DNA of 64,000 nucleotides from Pseudomonadota bacterium (lineage in GTDB: Bacteria > Pseudomonadota > Alphaproteobacteria > Rhizobiales > Hyphomicrobiaceae), in the NCBI GenBank assembly GCA_023387235.1, contig JAEWIJ010000120.1, positions 1 through 64,000 of the forward strand, read 5' to 3'. Below are positions 51,745-60,697 of this stretch, piece by piece. Below the pieces are notes generated by a model that saw nothing but the letters and a program-made list of their open reading frames with translations, did not search any database and had not been told where the DNA came from. Every line of letters starts with the position of its first letter. Positions within the stretch are counted from its first letter, which is position 1. The translations under genes and the position numbers were made by a program.

Positions 51745-51792
51745 CTTCGGGAGCAAGGGGTCGGGAGTTCGAATCTCCCCGCTCCGACCAAT
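51745..51792 (+). repeat. attR: right copy of the 48-bp repeat
   Basis: Identical to 12463-12510: the 3' part of tRNA-Pro from the anticodon loop through CCA plus AT. The preceding bases do not complete a cloverleaf, so no functional tRNA is encoded here. It marks the right end of the element; sequence to its right is chromosomal. Confidence 0.93.
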
Positions 51793-52393
51793 GTCTGGAG
51801 CCTCAGTACGCGTAAGCTGCTGGGGCTTTCGCTATTTTGGGGCTGCATTGCCGGCATAGCGTCCGAGACTTGGTTTCCAGTCGTAACCCTTATCGTCGGT
51901 ATACTTCTAAAGGCTGTGTTTGATGTTCTTGCCGATGGGCGCGCAGCTAAGCGGGAAAAAGAAGCTCGGCGCGAGCAACGCTTAGACAATATTCGTATGA
52001 AGCGTACCGAGGTGCAGCGGGAGGCTCTGCTTCAGCTGCAAAGCTATTATGAAGATCGCCAGGTTAGCATGGCAGATCAATCATCACGACTTGATGGCAC
52101 ATCGAACGACCGGGACTTGGCGCAAGCAGCTTCTGCCTGAAGAGATTAGTTCAGGATTCCGAGAGGCTCAGGCGGGGATGAGCACTACGCGTGTCCGGGT
52201 TCGTGATGTTGAGGTAAGGCGATTGGCTGACTTAGTCTCGACGGCGTGCGCGGAGACTGTTTTCTCAAAGAGTGAGGATGCTTCGGAGAATGCGCTGCGC
52301 ACGGCGTTTTCCCTTAGTACGGAACTGCAAGAGCGAATTGGCGAAGTGCTTCGGAAACTCGATGATTACGAGGATAGCATCGTCAATGAATAG
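51793..52393 (+). pseudogene. Broken membrane/coiled-coil gene abutting attR
   Basis: One coding sequence appears split. The first frame (from the repeat to TGA 52140) gives a hydrophobic helix (LLGLSLFWGCIAGIASETWF) and a charged coiled coil (RAAKREKEARREQRLDNIRM). The second frame (to 52393) continues with LPEEISSGFREAQAGMS and a helical C-terminus. No start codon exists right of the repeat in the first frame, and the frames do not join. Either a frameshifted chromosomal gene whose 5' end was lost at the attachment site, or the remnant of an earlier insertion. Confidence 0.45.
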
Positions 52394-52411
52394 CGCGCAC
52401 CGAGGTCTGCC

Positions 52412-54058
52412 ATGGGCAACGTACGCAATGTCCTTTTCATCATGTGCGATCAGCTCCGCTGGGACTACCTGTCCTGCAGCGGCCATCCGCGCCTGAAGAC
52501 ACCCAACATCGACGCCCTGGCCGCGCGTGGCGTGCGCTTTGCGCGCGCCTACGTGCAGTCGCCCGTATGCGGGGCGTCGCGCATGAGCTTCTACACGGGG
52601 CGCTATGTGCATTCGCACGGCGCGAGCTGGAACGGCATCCCGCTCAAGGTCGGCGAGATGACGCTCGGCGATTATCTGCGTCCGCTCGGCGTCGAGGCGG
52701 CGCTCGTCGGCAAGACGCACATGCGCGCCGACACCGAAGGCATGCAGCGCCTCGGCATCGATCCCGACTCCATCATCGGCGTGCGCGTTTCGGAGTGCGG
52801 CTTCGATCCCTACGAGCGCGACGACGGTCTGCATGGCGTCGGCCCCAATGGCCGCTACGATCCGCAGATCCCGCGCTACAACCAGTACCTGAACGACAAA
52901 GGCTACGGCGGCGACAACCCGTGGCACGACTGGGCGAATGCCGCCGACGGCGAGGGCAATGTGCTCGCCTCGGGCTGGGCCATGCGGCATGCGAGAAAGC
53001 CCGCGCGCGTGGAGGAAGCAGACTCCGAGACGCCATACATGACGCGCCGCGCCATGGATTTCATGACGGAAGCCGGCGACCGCCCCTGGTGCCTGCACCT
53101 TTCCTACATCAAGCCGCACTGGCCCTATATCGCGCCGGCGCCCTACAACACGATGTACGGTCCCGACGACGTGATGCCGGTCGTGCGCTCGGAGGAAGAG
53201 CGGCGCGATCCTCATCCGGTCTATCGCGCGTTCATGAACCTGCGCGTGTCGAGCACATTCTCGCGCGAGGAAGTCCGCGAGGAGGTGATCCCGGTTTACA
53301 TGGGCCTCATCAAGCAGATCGACGATCAGCTCGGGGTGCTGTTCCGCTTCATGGAAGCACGCGGGCTGCTCGAGAACACGCTCATCGCCTTCACGTCGGA
53401 CCACGGCGACTATCTCGGCGATCACTGGATGGGCGAGAAGGATCTCTTCCATGACCCATCCGCCAAAGTGCCGCTGATCATCGCCGATCCGTCTTCTGCG
53501 GCCGATGCCACGCGCGGCACCGTCTCGGATGCGCTCGTCGAAGCCATCGACCTCGTGCCGACGTTCCTCGAAGCGTTCGGCGGCGATCCAGCGCAGCAGT
53601 CGCATCGGCTGGAAGGGCGTTCGCTCGTGCCATTGCTGCGCGGTACGCCGCCGGCCGAATGGCGCGAATTCGTCTTCAGCGAATACGACTATTCGATCCT
53701 TCCGGTCAGCGCGGCGCTCGGCATCGAGCCCTCGCGCGCGCGCCTTTTCATGGTCGCGGACAAGCGCTGGAAGTACATCCACGCCGTCGGCTTCAGGCCC
53801 ATGCTCTACGACCTCGAGAGCGATCCCGACGAGTTCCGCGACCTCGGCGCCGATCCGGCCCACGAAGCCGAGCGCGAGCGGCTGGCGGGCGTGCTCGCGC
53901 AATGGGGCTTACGCGTCTCGCAGCGCACCGCCCGCTCCGATGCCGAGATCCGCAACATGCGCGGCAAGTCGCAGGGGCGCGGCATTCTCATCGGCGTTTG
54001 GGACGAAAGCGACGTGCCGGAAGAGCTCTGGAGCAAGTATCTCGGCGACAAGACGTGA
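52412..54058 (+). CDS. Sulfatase / phosphonate-monoester-hydrolase-family enzyme
   Basis: 548 residues, GAGG before the ATG. Alkaline-phosphatase superfamily: metal-binding start VLFIMCDQLRWDYLSCSG, then the active-site signature SPVCGASRMSFYTGRYVHSH. Cys53 would be oxidised to formylglycine, with Ala at the position usually occupied by Pro. The second metal site is in TSDHGDYLGDHWMGEK and LYDLESDPDEFRDL is the usual C-terminal block. No signal peptide, so cytoplasmic. It hydrolyses a sulfate ester or phosphonate/phosphate diester; the substrate is unresolved. A Bug-type binding protein follows 43 bases later and may deliver a substrate or product. Confidence 0.85.
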   Translation: MGNVRNVLFIMCDQLRWDYLSCSGHPRLKTPNIDALAARGVRFARAYVQSPVCGASRMSFYTGRYVHSHGASWNGIPLKVGEMTLGDYLRPLGVEAALVGKTHMRADTEGMQRLGIDPDSIIGVRVSECGFDPYERDDGLHGVGPNGRYDPQIPRYNQYLNDKGYGGDNPWHDWANAADGEGNVLASGWAMRHARKPARVEEADSETPYMTRRAMDFMTEAGDRPWCLHLSYIKPHWPYIAPAPYNTMYGPDDVMPVVRSEEERRDPHPVYRAFMNLRVSSTFSREEVREEVIPVYMGLIKQIDDQLGVLFRFMEARGLLENTLIAFTSDHGDYLGDHWMGEKDLFHDPSAKVPLIIADPSSAADATRGTVSDALVEAIDLVPTFLEAFGGDPAQQSHRLEGRSLVPLLRGTPPAEWREFVFSEYDYSILPVSAALGIEPSRARLFMVADKRWKYIHAVGFRPMLYDLESDPDEFRDLGADPAHEAERERLAGVLAQWGLRVSQRTARSDAEIRNMRGKSQGRGILIGVWDESDVPEELWSKYLGDKT

Positions 54059-54101
54059 AGAGGTTGCCGCTCACAGAAACGTAACAAGGGAGGAAGCACA
54101 C

Positions 54102-55085
54102 ATGAGGAAAACCACCCGATGTCTGCTCGTGTTGGGCAGCATGGCGCTCGTCGCGGCAGGCCTGACGGCACCGCAGCTTCAGGCCCAGATCGGCGCCGCG
54201 CCCATTCGCATTGTCTTTCCATTCGGCGCCGGCGGTTCCGGTGATGCGCTCGCCCGCATCATCGGCGAGCACATGCGCGAAGCCATCAATCGCCCTGTCA
54301 TCGTCGAGAACAAGACGGGCGCGGCGGGCCGTCTCGGCGTCGAGTCGGTTACGAAGGCTGCGCCCGATGGCGACACGATCCTGATCACGCCGATTGCGCC
54401 GGTCGCGATTTATCAGCACGTCTACGAGCCGCTCGGCTACGAGCCCTTCGCCGATCTCGAGCCCTTGTCGCAGGTCGCGACCTTCGAGTTCGCGCTGGCC
54501 ATCGGCCCGCAGATTCCGGCAAAGAACCTCAAGGAATTCGTTGCGTGGCTCAAGGCCAATCCTGATGCGGGCAACTATGGCACGCCGGGCGCCGGTACGC
54601 TCCCGCATTTCTTCGCGGTGACGTTCGCGCGCGCCATCGGTTCCGATTTGCGCCATGTCGGCTATCGCGGATCGGCGCCGGCCATGACCGATCTCGTCGG
54701 CGGGCAGATCACGATGGTCTTCACGACGACCTCGGATGTGCTCGAAATGCATAAGGCCGGCAAGGTTCGCGTGCTCGCGACGACCGACGACAAGCGTTCG
54801 CCGCTGCTGCCCGACGTCCCGACCTTCAAGCAGGAAGGCTACGATATCCAGGGCACGGCCTGGTACGCCATGTACGTGCCGGCCAAGACGCCACGCGATA
54901 CGATCACGCGTCTCAACAAGGTCGTGGTCGACGCCGTCGGAAAGCCCGACGTCAAGGCGCACTTGCTCAAGCTCGGCCTCTACGCGACCGGCTCGTCACC
55001 GGAAGAGCTCATGCGAATTCAGAAGCACGACTCCGAGCTCTGGAAGCCATCGATCAAGGCGTCCGGCTTCAAGCCGAAGCAGTAG
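54102..55085 (+). CDS. Bug/TctC-family solute-binding protein
   Basis: 327 residues from ATG 54102 (GGGAGG 8 bases upstream). Signal peptide MRKTTRCLLVLGSMALVAAG with cleavage near LQAQ. Family motifs: IRIVFPFGAGGSGDALARII, APDGDTILITPIAPVAIYQ, GTPGAGTLPHFFAVTFARA and LPDVPTFKQEGYD. Periplasmic binding of an organic anion; no TctA/TctB genes adjoin, as is usual for orphan Bug proteins. Co-directional with the sulfatase. Confidence 0.9.
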   Translation: MRKTTRCLLVLGSMALVAAGLTAPQLQAQIGAAPIRIVFPFGAGGSGDALARIIGEHMREAINRPVIVENKTGAAGRLGVESVTKAAPDGDTILITPIAPVAIYQHVYEPLGYEPFADLEPLSQVATFEFALAIGPQIPAKNLKEFVAWLKANPDAGNYGTPGAGTLPHFFAVTFARAIGSDLRHVGYRGSAPAMTDLVGGQITMVFTTTSDVLEMHKAGKVRVLATTDDKRSPLLPDVPTFKQEGYDIQGTAWYAMYVPAKTPRDTITRLNKVVVDAVGKPDVKAHLLKLGLYATGSSPEELMRIQKHDSELWKPSIKASGFKPKQ

Positions 55086-55096
55086 ACGCAAAACGA

Positions 55097-55122
55097 GGCG
55101 GCCGCTCCGGCGAGCGACCGCC
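55097..55122. terminator. Hairpin between convergent genes
   Basis: An 11-base stem with one mismatch (55097-55107 with 55112-55122, 4-base loop) between the forward Bug gene (stop 55085) and the reverse phytase-like gene (stop 55157). On the reverse strand it runs into TCGTTTTG. A plausible shared bidirectional terminator. Confidence 0.6.
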
Positions 55123-55156
55123 CCTTACTCACGCGACAATCATTTGGGCGAGAATT

Positions 55157-56515
55157 CTACTTCGCCTTGAGCAGCGACTCGACTTCGAGCAGGACGAACT
55201 CGTTGTCGTCGACCTTGTTCGGCTCGCGGCTCGTCGAGAACGGCAGGTTGTTGTCGTTGCCGACGATGATGTGGCGCGCATCGACGACATCGACATTCTC
55301 GATGGTGAAGAACGGGAAGGTGAGAGCGCCGTCGTTCAAAGGCTTCCGCGCCTTCTTGTCCGAATCCTGGATCTTCATGAGATCGATGTAGCCGATCTTG
55401 CGCACGGCATTGCCGACATTGGCGTCCGACATCTCGATCTTCACGATGCGCTTGAACTTGGCGATGTCATCGAAGCAGTCGGTGGCTTTCTTGCCTTCGG
55501 GGCACGCCTTGTCCGCGGTGCCTTCCTTGTCGTCACGCTCGATGACGAGGGCGGTCGTGGCATCGATCATGTTGAAGTCGCCGATGGCCGCCGCGCCGGG
55601 CTCGAGCAGATACTTCCAGTGCCGGCCCGTCCACTTTTCCTCGGCGACCGAGAATTCGAGAACGCGCAGCACGGTCTTGCCGTCGGCGCTTTCCCAATCC
55701 TTCTTCTCGGCGTCCCAGAGCGGGCCTTCGAGCATCCCGTAGATGAACTTGCCGTCCTTCGAGGCGGCGAAGCCCTCGTAGCCCTTCGAGCGCCGCAGAT
55801 TGACGCTCGCGTCCGACGCGCCGGGATTGGATGCCGTGACCGCGAAGTGATCCGGCGAGCGCACGGGCTTGCCGTCGGCCATGGTCTCGAACAGCGCCTC
55901 GACCTTGCCGTTCATGTCCGTGCGGATGACGTACGGTCCGAACTCCTCGCCGATCCAGATTTTGTCGCCGATGATCTGGAAGCCCTCGACGTCGAGATCG
56001 GCGCCGGTGAGGTAGCGCTTCTCCGTGCCCTCGTGGACGATGCGGAAGGGGATCTTCTTGTCGGGATCATGCAGGAAGATCGTGCCGAGGCGCTCGACCG
56101 TGCCCTGGTCCCAGTGCATGCGATAGTGGCTGATGAACAGCGCCGAATCCGGCGAGTTGGCCTTGGAGCCGAAGCCGTTGTCGGTGATGACCCAGAACGT
56201 GCCGTCGACCATCTTCTTGATGCCGGAATGTCCTTGTATGGGCTGGCCCTTGAAGGGGACTTTGAGGCCGGTCGGGCGGCCGCGCGACGTGCCTTCCACC
56301 GAGCCCGGAGCTTCGACGCGTTTCGGTCCCGTTGCGAACTTGCCGGAGAGTTTCAGATCGGCGGGCGCATCGGCTGGAGGATCGATGAAGGTCGCGGCAG
56401 GTACGAAGACGTGGCCGGCGAGCTTGGCCGGATGCTCGGCGGCGTCGGCCGCCGCGAGCGCGAGGGGGAGTGCACCGATGGAAACGGTCGAAGCGAGTAG
56501 AAGTCGTCGTAGCAT
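55157..56515 (-). CDS. Secreted esterase-like phytase-family protein
   Basis: 452 residues. Signal peptide (MLRRLLLASTVSIGALPLAL, cleaved near AEH). The mature protein has the beta-propeller pattern of the phytase-like/esterase-like family: IQGHSGIKKMVDGTFWVITD, NGFGSKANSPDSALF, DLDVEGFQIIGDKIWIGEEF, YEGFAASKDGKFIYGMLEGP and a final FPFFTIENVDVVDARHIIVG. Such proteins are periplasmic or secreted and some hydrolyse phosphoesters. The role here is open. Divergent from the GGDEF gene at 56768. Confidence 0.85.
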   Translation of the reverse strand: MLRRLLLASTVSIGALPLALAAADAAEHPAKLAGHVFVPAATFIDPPADAPADLKLSGKFATGPKRVEAPGSVEGTSRGRPTGLKVPFKGQPIQGHSGIKKMVDGTFWVITDNGFGSKANSPDSALFISHYRMHWDQGTVERLGTIFLHDPDKKIPFRIVHEGTEKRYLTGADLDVEGFQIIGDKIWIGEEFGPYVIRTDMNGKVEALFETMADGKPVRSPDHFAVTASNPGASDASVNLRRSKGYEGFAASKDGKFIYGMLEGPLWDAEKKDWESADGKTVLRVLEFSVAEEKWTGRHWKYLLEPGAAAIGDFNMIDATTALVIERDDKEGTADKACPEGKKATDCFDDIAKFKRIVKIEMSDANVGNAVRKIGYIDLMKIQDSDKKARKPLNDGALTFPFFTIENVDVVDARHIIVGNDNNLPFSTSREPNKVDDNEFVLLEVESLLKAK

Positions 56516-56767
56516 TGCAGTCTCCTATTGAGGACGCACCCCGATAGGCGCTGCGGATGTCGTGCGTGCTGCAGTTTCAAGACGTTCGGATGACGGTGCG
56601 GCTCATGGCCGGCAGAATGCGTTGCCGCCGCTGCCCGATCCCGAGGCACAAATACTCATGGCCGGCATTAATCGTTTTCGCTGATTGGCCTACCGACCTG
56701 CGGCACGGTTTACTTTATTGTGCCGACAGGGGCGGCACCGGCGGGGCTAATATCGGGGCGTGGCGTG

Positions 56768-58264
56768 ATGGCTGAGGGAAAGTCGCTCGACTTGTTGAGC
56801 CGAGTGCATGTGAACGGCACAGCGCGCCATCACATCGAGGCCGCGTGCATTGTCGGCGCTGCGGTTCTGATCGCCGCCCTGCTCGGCGTGGCGCTGCGTT
56901 CCGCCGACCTGCTTGCCGCGGTGTCACCAGCCAATGCGGTCCTGCTTGGGCTGCTGATCCGCTTCCCGCATCTCGCAACGCCTGCCGGCTGGGTCGCTGC
57001 GGCCGCCGCCTACGTGCTTGCCGACATCCTGACCGGCAATACGCTCGTCAATACGCTGCTGCTCACGGTTGCGAGCCTCACGGGTGTCGTCGTCGGATAC
57101 TTCCTTCTCGGCCGGCTCGGCGAGCACGATCGCCATCTCATCGGTCCGATGAGCGTGCTGCGTCTGGCCGTCGTCGCGTTGGCGGCATCCGCGATGGCCG
57201 CACTCGTCGGCACGCTCGGCAATTTTGCCGCCCTCGCGAACGCGCCGCTCACCGGCTTTGTCTATTGGCTGGTCGGCGAGCTCGTGAACTACCTCGCTAT
57301 CCTGCCGGTGATCCTCGCCATGCCGGATGGCCTGATCCGCCGCTATGACGTCAAAAGCCGCCCGGACTTCCGCAGAATAGATTTTCTCGTGCTCGCGCCC
57401 GCGGGCCTGCTCGTGCTCGCGTGTATCGCCGCACCTTTCGTCGGCGGCCCGGGCGCATTCGCGCTTCCGCTGGTGGCGCTCGTTTGGTGCGGGCTGAGCT
57501 ACAGCGTTTTCGCGACGGCCGCGCTGACGCTTGCTGTCGGCATCTGGACGCTCGGCGGCATCGCGCTCGGCCTGATCGTCGGCTGGCCGGAGCTGGATGA
57601 AGGGAGCGCGCTCATCTCAGCCCGCCTCGCCATCACGCTCATGGGTCTCGCGCCGCTCAACATCGCGAGCACCATGGCTGCGCACAGGGCGTTGCGCGAC
57701 CGCTTCGAGCTCCTCGCTTCCTATGACATGCTGAGCGGTCTGCTGACCCGGCACGCCTTCGTCGACAGCGCCGGCCAGCTTCTCGCCCAGGCGGCCGAGG
57801 CGGAGACGCCGGTGGCGGTCCTCATGCTCGACATCGATCATTTCAAGAAGATCAATCACACGCACGGCCATTGGGCCGGTGACCGTGCCATCGAGACCTT
57901 TGCAGCCGTCGTGCGTCACACGCTCGGCGACCGGGCGCTCGTCGGCCGGCTTGGCGGCGAGGAGTTCGCGGCCCTCCTGGCCGGCAGCACCCCCGCCGAT
58001 GCCTCGGCCGCCGCCGAACGCGTCCGCCAGGCCTTCGCCGCGACGCCGATCGATCTCGGCGACGGCCGCCATGTCGAAGCGACACTCAGCATCGGGCTCG
58101 GCTGTGCGGTCCAGGCGCCGGCATCGATCGAGCCGCTCCTGCAGGTCGCCGACGAGGCCCTTTCGCTCGCCAAGGGCGGGGGCCGCAACCGCATTGTCCG
58201 GCGGGATCTGGCGGCGCCGCGCGTCGCGCCCACTGCGGGGGGTATGGCGGCGCGCGCCCGTTAA
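56768..58264 (+). CDS. Diguanylate cyclase: MASE1-like membrane sensor + GGDEF (copy 1)
   Basis: 498 residues from ATG 56768. An N-terminal sensor of about eight membrane helices (residues 25-300), of the MASE1 type (SPANAVLLGLLIRFPHLATP, VYWLVGELVNYLAILPVILA-like), then a GGDEF domain. The latter has LMLDIDHFKKINHTHGHWAG and the active-site GRLGGEEFAALLAG, intact for c-di-GMP synthesis from two GTP. Four residues occupying the inhibitory I-site are GDRA, so the usual RxxD is missing and product inhibition may be absent. The next gene is a paralogue with RxxD. Confidence 0.9.
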   Translation: MAEGKSLDLLSRVHVNGTARHHIEAACIVGAAVLIAALLGVALRSADLLAAVSPANAVLLGLLIRFPHLATPAGWVAAAAAYVLADILTGNTLVNTLLLTVASLTGVVVGYFLLGRLGEHDRHLIGPMSVLRLAVVALAASAMAALVGTLGNFAALANAPLTGFVYWLVGELVNYLAILPVILAMPDGLIRRYDVKSRPDFRRIDFLVLAPAGLLVLACIAAPFVGGPGAFALPLVALVWCGLSYSVFATAALTLAVGIWTLGGIALGLIVGWPELDEGSALISARLAITLMGLAPLNIASTMAAHRALRDRFELLASYDMLSGLLTRHAFVDSAGQLLAQAAEAETPVAVLMLDIDHFKKINHTHGHWAGDRAIETFAAVVRHTLGDRALVGRLGGEEFAALLAGSTPADASAAAERVRQAFAATPIDLGDGRHVEATLSIGLGCAVQAPASIEPLLQVADEALSLAKGGGRNRIVRRDLAAPRVAPTAGGMAARAR

Positions 58265-58466
58265 AGCGCGGGACTGGAATTCCCGCGACAGGTCGCCCCG
58301 CAACTCGCGCAATGCCCCATTCATTCTCCCCAAGTTTGCCGGGAATGCCGCCGCCCTCCGAAACAAAATTCTAAGGCGGGCATGATTTGAGCAGCAGTAT
58401 TGGCGCCGCTCCTGCCGGCGGCGCGCCTGGCGGAGCGGTCTCCGCCCAGCGGAGCTGCCTCTCGGA

Positions 58467-59909
58467 ATGACGATCAGCAGGGCACTGCCAGCACTCGGGC
58501 ACCCGCCGGTCCCCATGCCCCTCGGGGCACAATTTCGCGCCGCCTTTCTGATCGGCAGCATCGTCTTTGTCGCGGCCCTCGTGGGCGTTGCGTTGCGCCC
58601 GATCGGCTTTGTGGCCGCCATGGGTCCCGCGAACGCCCTGCTGCTCGGCCTGCTGCTGCGGCGTCCTGTTTTTGCAAGGCCCCTCGGCTGGTGCGCTGCG
58701 GCTGTGGGCTACGTCGCCGCCAATCTTCTTGGCGGAACCGGTCTTGCGGTGGCGCTGCTGGTCATGAGCGGGAACCTCGCCGGTGTCATCACCGGATACG
58801 CTCTTTTCATGCGCCGCGATCAGGTGGACAGGCGTCTCAGGCGTCCGACGTCGGTGCTCCACCTCGTGGTGATCGTGGTGGCGGCGGCAGCGGCATCGGC
58901 GACTGTCGGGCCGATCGTCAATCCTTTCCTCTACGGCCATACGCCGGCTGACGGCTGGGCCTACCGCTTCGCGACCGAGCTCGTGAACTACATGACGATG
59001 CTGCCGCTCGTCCTGACCATGCCCGTCCCGACGTGGCTCGGTATCGAGCGGCGCCGCCACGCGGAGGCCATCCGCCTGCTGCCGGAGCAGAGCGCGCCCG
59101 CGCTGGAGCTGGCCCTCTCGTGCTTCGCCGGCGTATGGATCGGTGGTCCCGGTGCCGTGGCCTTTCCGGTGCCTGCGCTGCTCTGGGGTGCGGTGACCTA
59201 CGGGCAGTTCGGGACGGCGGTGCTGACCTTCCTGTTCAGCATCTGGACAATGGTGGCCATCGCATTCGGCCACATCATCGACCCTTTCGAGTTCGACAAG
59301 CAGTACGCGCTCATGTCGGTCCGCATCGGCGTGGCGCTGATGGCGCTCGCGCCGATCACGGTGGCGAGCGTGATGGCAGCGCGCAACGAACTGCTCGGGC
59401 AGCTTCGGCAACTTGCCTCGCACGATCCGCTGACCGGCGTCCTCAACCGGCGCGCCTTCCTGGAAGCCTGTCGCGAGCGTCATGCCGAGCGCACCTCGCG
59501 CGCGCGGCCGGCCGCCGTTCTGATACTCGACATCGACCACTTCAAGTCGATCAACGACACATGGGGGCATGCCGTTGGCGATCGGGTGCTCGCGACCTTT
59601 GCCCGGACCGTGCGCGAGTGCCTGCGCGGCGCGGACCTGCTCGGGCGTTTCGGCGGTGAGGAGTTCGTCGCGCTCATGTGCAACTGCAATGGCGACGAGG
59701 CCGCGGGCGCAGCCGAGCGGGTGCGCATGGCCGTCGCTCGCACGGTCGTGCACCTGGACGGCGGGCGCAGCGTGACGATCACAGTGAGCATCGGCGTTGC
59801 TGCCGCCGCCACGATGCCGCCGGTGCTCGACCCGCTGCTCGCAGCCGCCGACAAGGCGCTCTATGCCGCCAAGGCTGCGGGCCGCGACCGCGTCGCCCGC
59901 GCAGCCTGA
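58467..59909 (+). CDS. Diguanylate cyclase: MASE1-like membrane sensor + GGDEF (copy 2)
   Basis: 480 residues. Same architecture as the preceding gene: membrane sensor with GPANALLLGLLLRRPVFARP and ATELVNYMTMLPLVLTMPVP, then a GGDEF domain (LILDIDHFKSINDTWGHAVG; active site GRFGGEEFVALMCN). Here the I-site RGAD is present five residues before GGEEF. The pair arose by tandem duplication and may respond to related signals with different feedback. There is a 200-base gap between them. Confidence 0.9.
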   Translation: MTISRALPALGHPPVPMPLGAQFRAAFLIGSIVFVAALVGVALRPIGFVAAMGPANALLLGLLLRRPVFARPLGWCAAAVGYVAANLLGGTGLAVALLVMSGNLAGVITGYALFMRRDQVDRRLRRPTSVLHLVVIVVAAAAASATVGPIVNPFLYGHTPADGWAYRFATELVNYMTMLPLVLTMPVPTWLGIERRRHAEAIRLLPEQSAPALELALSCFAGVWIGGPGAVAFPVPALLWGAVTYGQFGTAVLTFLFSIWTMVAIAFGHIIDPFEFDKQYALMSVRIGVALMALAPITVASVMAARNELLGQLRQLASHDPLTGVLNRRAFLEACRERHAERTSRARPAAVLILDIDHFKSINDTWGHAVGDRVLATFARTVRECLRGADLLGRFGGEEFVALMCNCNGDEAAGAAERVRMAVARTVVHLDGGRSVTITVSIGVAAAATMPPVLDPLLAAADKALYAAKAAGRDRVARAA

Positions 59910-59913
59910 TGCC

Positions 59914-60654
59914 TCAGGCGAGACCGCGCATCACGAGATAGACGCCGAGCAGCAGCAGCCCGCTGAAGAAGCATCGCCGGAAAGTCGCGGGCGACATGCG
60001 CAGCCGCAGCACCTGCCCGAGCCACATGCCGACAGCCGCCATGGCGAGTGCGCCGAGCGCCGGCACCGCAAGCCCTGCGTGGAGCGCATTGTCTGCCGCG
60101 AGATTGACGGCGAGCGCTGCCGTCGAGACCGTGAAGGAGAGGCCGAGGGCCTGGATGAGCTCCTCTTTTTCGAGGCCGATGGCCTGGACATAGGGCACGG
60201 CCGGAATGACGAACACACCCGTCGCCGCCGTGATGAGACCCGTGATCGCCCCGACCAGCGGCCCGGCCCAGATCTCGTGCCGCGGCGCAATGGAAAAGCG
60301 GAGGGCCGCGAGCCCTGTCAGCGCATAGAGCGCGAGGGCGACGCCGAGAAGCGCCGTGCCATGGCGCGCGCTCGCACCGGTCATCAGGCCCATGCCTGCC
60401 CACGTGCCGAGGCATACGCCGAGCATCATCGGCCACAGGCGGCGCACGACGACTGCGAACGACGGGCCCGCCACCATCTGCCAGACGTTCGTGACGAGCG
60501 ACGGCAGCGCCAGCAGGGCCGCTGCTTGCACCGGCGGCATGACGAGCGCGAGCAGCCCCATGGAGATCGTCGGCAGCCCGAGGCCGATCACGCCCTTGGT
60601 CAGGCCCGCGATCACGAATACGGCGGCGATGAATATAGATATCTGGTCGATCAT
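59914..60654 (-). CDS. TSUP-family permease (TauE/SafE-like)
   Basis: 246 residues from ATG 60654 (AGG upstream). Two homologous blocks of about four helices each: IFIAAVFVIAGLTKGVIGLG with the GLGLP turn, and GPLVGAITGLITAATGVFVI with the matching GxxTG. TSUP permeases move sulfite, sulfonates or other organic anions across the inner membrane. Divergent from a LysR regulator across a 92-base gap with a LysR-type site, so probably under its control. The 3' end is convergent with, and 4 bases from, the GGDEF gene. Confidence 0.88.
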   Translation of the reverse strand: MIDQISIFIAAVFVIAGLTKGVIGLGLPTISMGLLALVMPPVQAAALLALPSLVTNVWQMVAGPSFAVVVRRLWPMMLGVCLGTWAGMGLMTGASARHGTALLGVALALYALTGLAALRFSIAPRHEIWAGPLVGAITGLITAATGVFVIPAVPYVQAIGLEKEELIQALGLSFTVSTAALAVNLAADNALHAGLAVPALGALAMAAVGMWLGQVLRLRMSPATFRRCFFSGLLLLGVYLVMRGLA

Positions 60655-60697
60655 GTCCTGCCTTGTGCCGCAGCGACAGCGAACCCGCAATGTGTAG

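Larger units (their letters stand above)
12463..51792. mobile_element. Integrative element in tRNA-Pro (phage-like, about 39 kb)
   Basis: Bounded by the 48-bp direct repeats and carrying a tyrosine recombinase beside the right repeat. It contains phage-type replication, packaging-related and virion-like genes at both ends and accessory genes between. Flanking genes are core chromosomal. No large terminase, portal, major capsid, tail, conjugation relaxase or type IV secretion gene was seen. It therefore looks neither like a complete phage nor like a complete ICE. Several broken genes (DNA ligase, endonuclease-like) show that parts are decaying. Its gene-level G+C appears more uneven than the flanks, lowest around 34.7-37.6 kb. 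Confidence 0.9.

Noticed and set aside
51745..51789. tRNA-like sequence at the right end of the element
   Set aside because: Only the 3' half of tRNA-Pro is present; bases to the left do not form acceptor, D or 5' anticodon arms.
52265..53902. 545-codon open frame on the reverse strand
   Set aside because: Antisense to the well-supported sulfatase gene; Arg/His-rich composition typical of a GC-rich shadow frame, no ribosome-binding site.
55271..56500. 409-codon forward open frame
   Set aside because: Antisense to the phytase-like gene, which has a signal peptide and family motifs; the forward frame has none.
57617..59753. Two long reverse-strand open frames
   Set aside because: Both lie antisense to the two GGDEF genes and show Arg/His-rich shadow composition.
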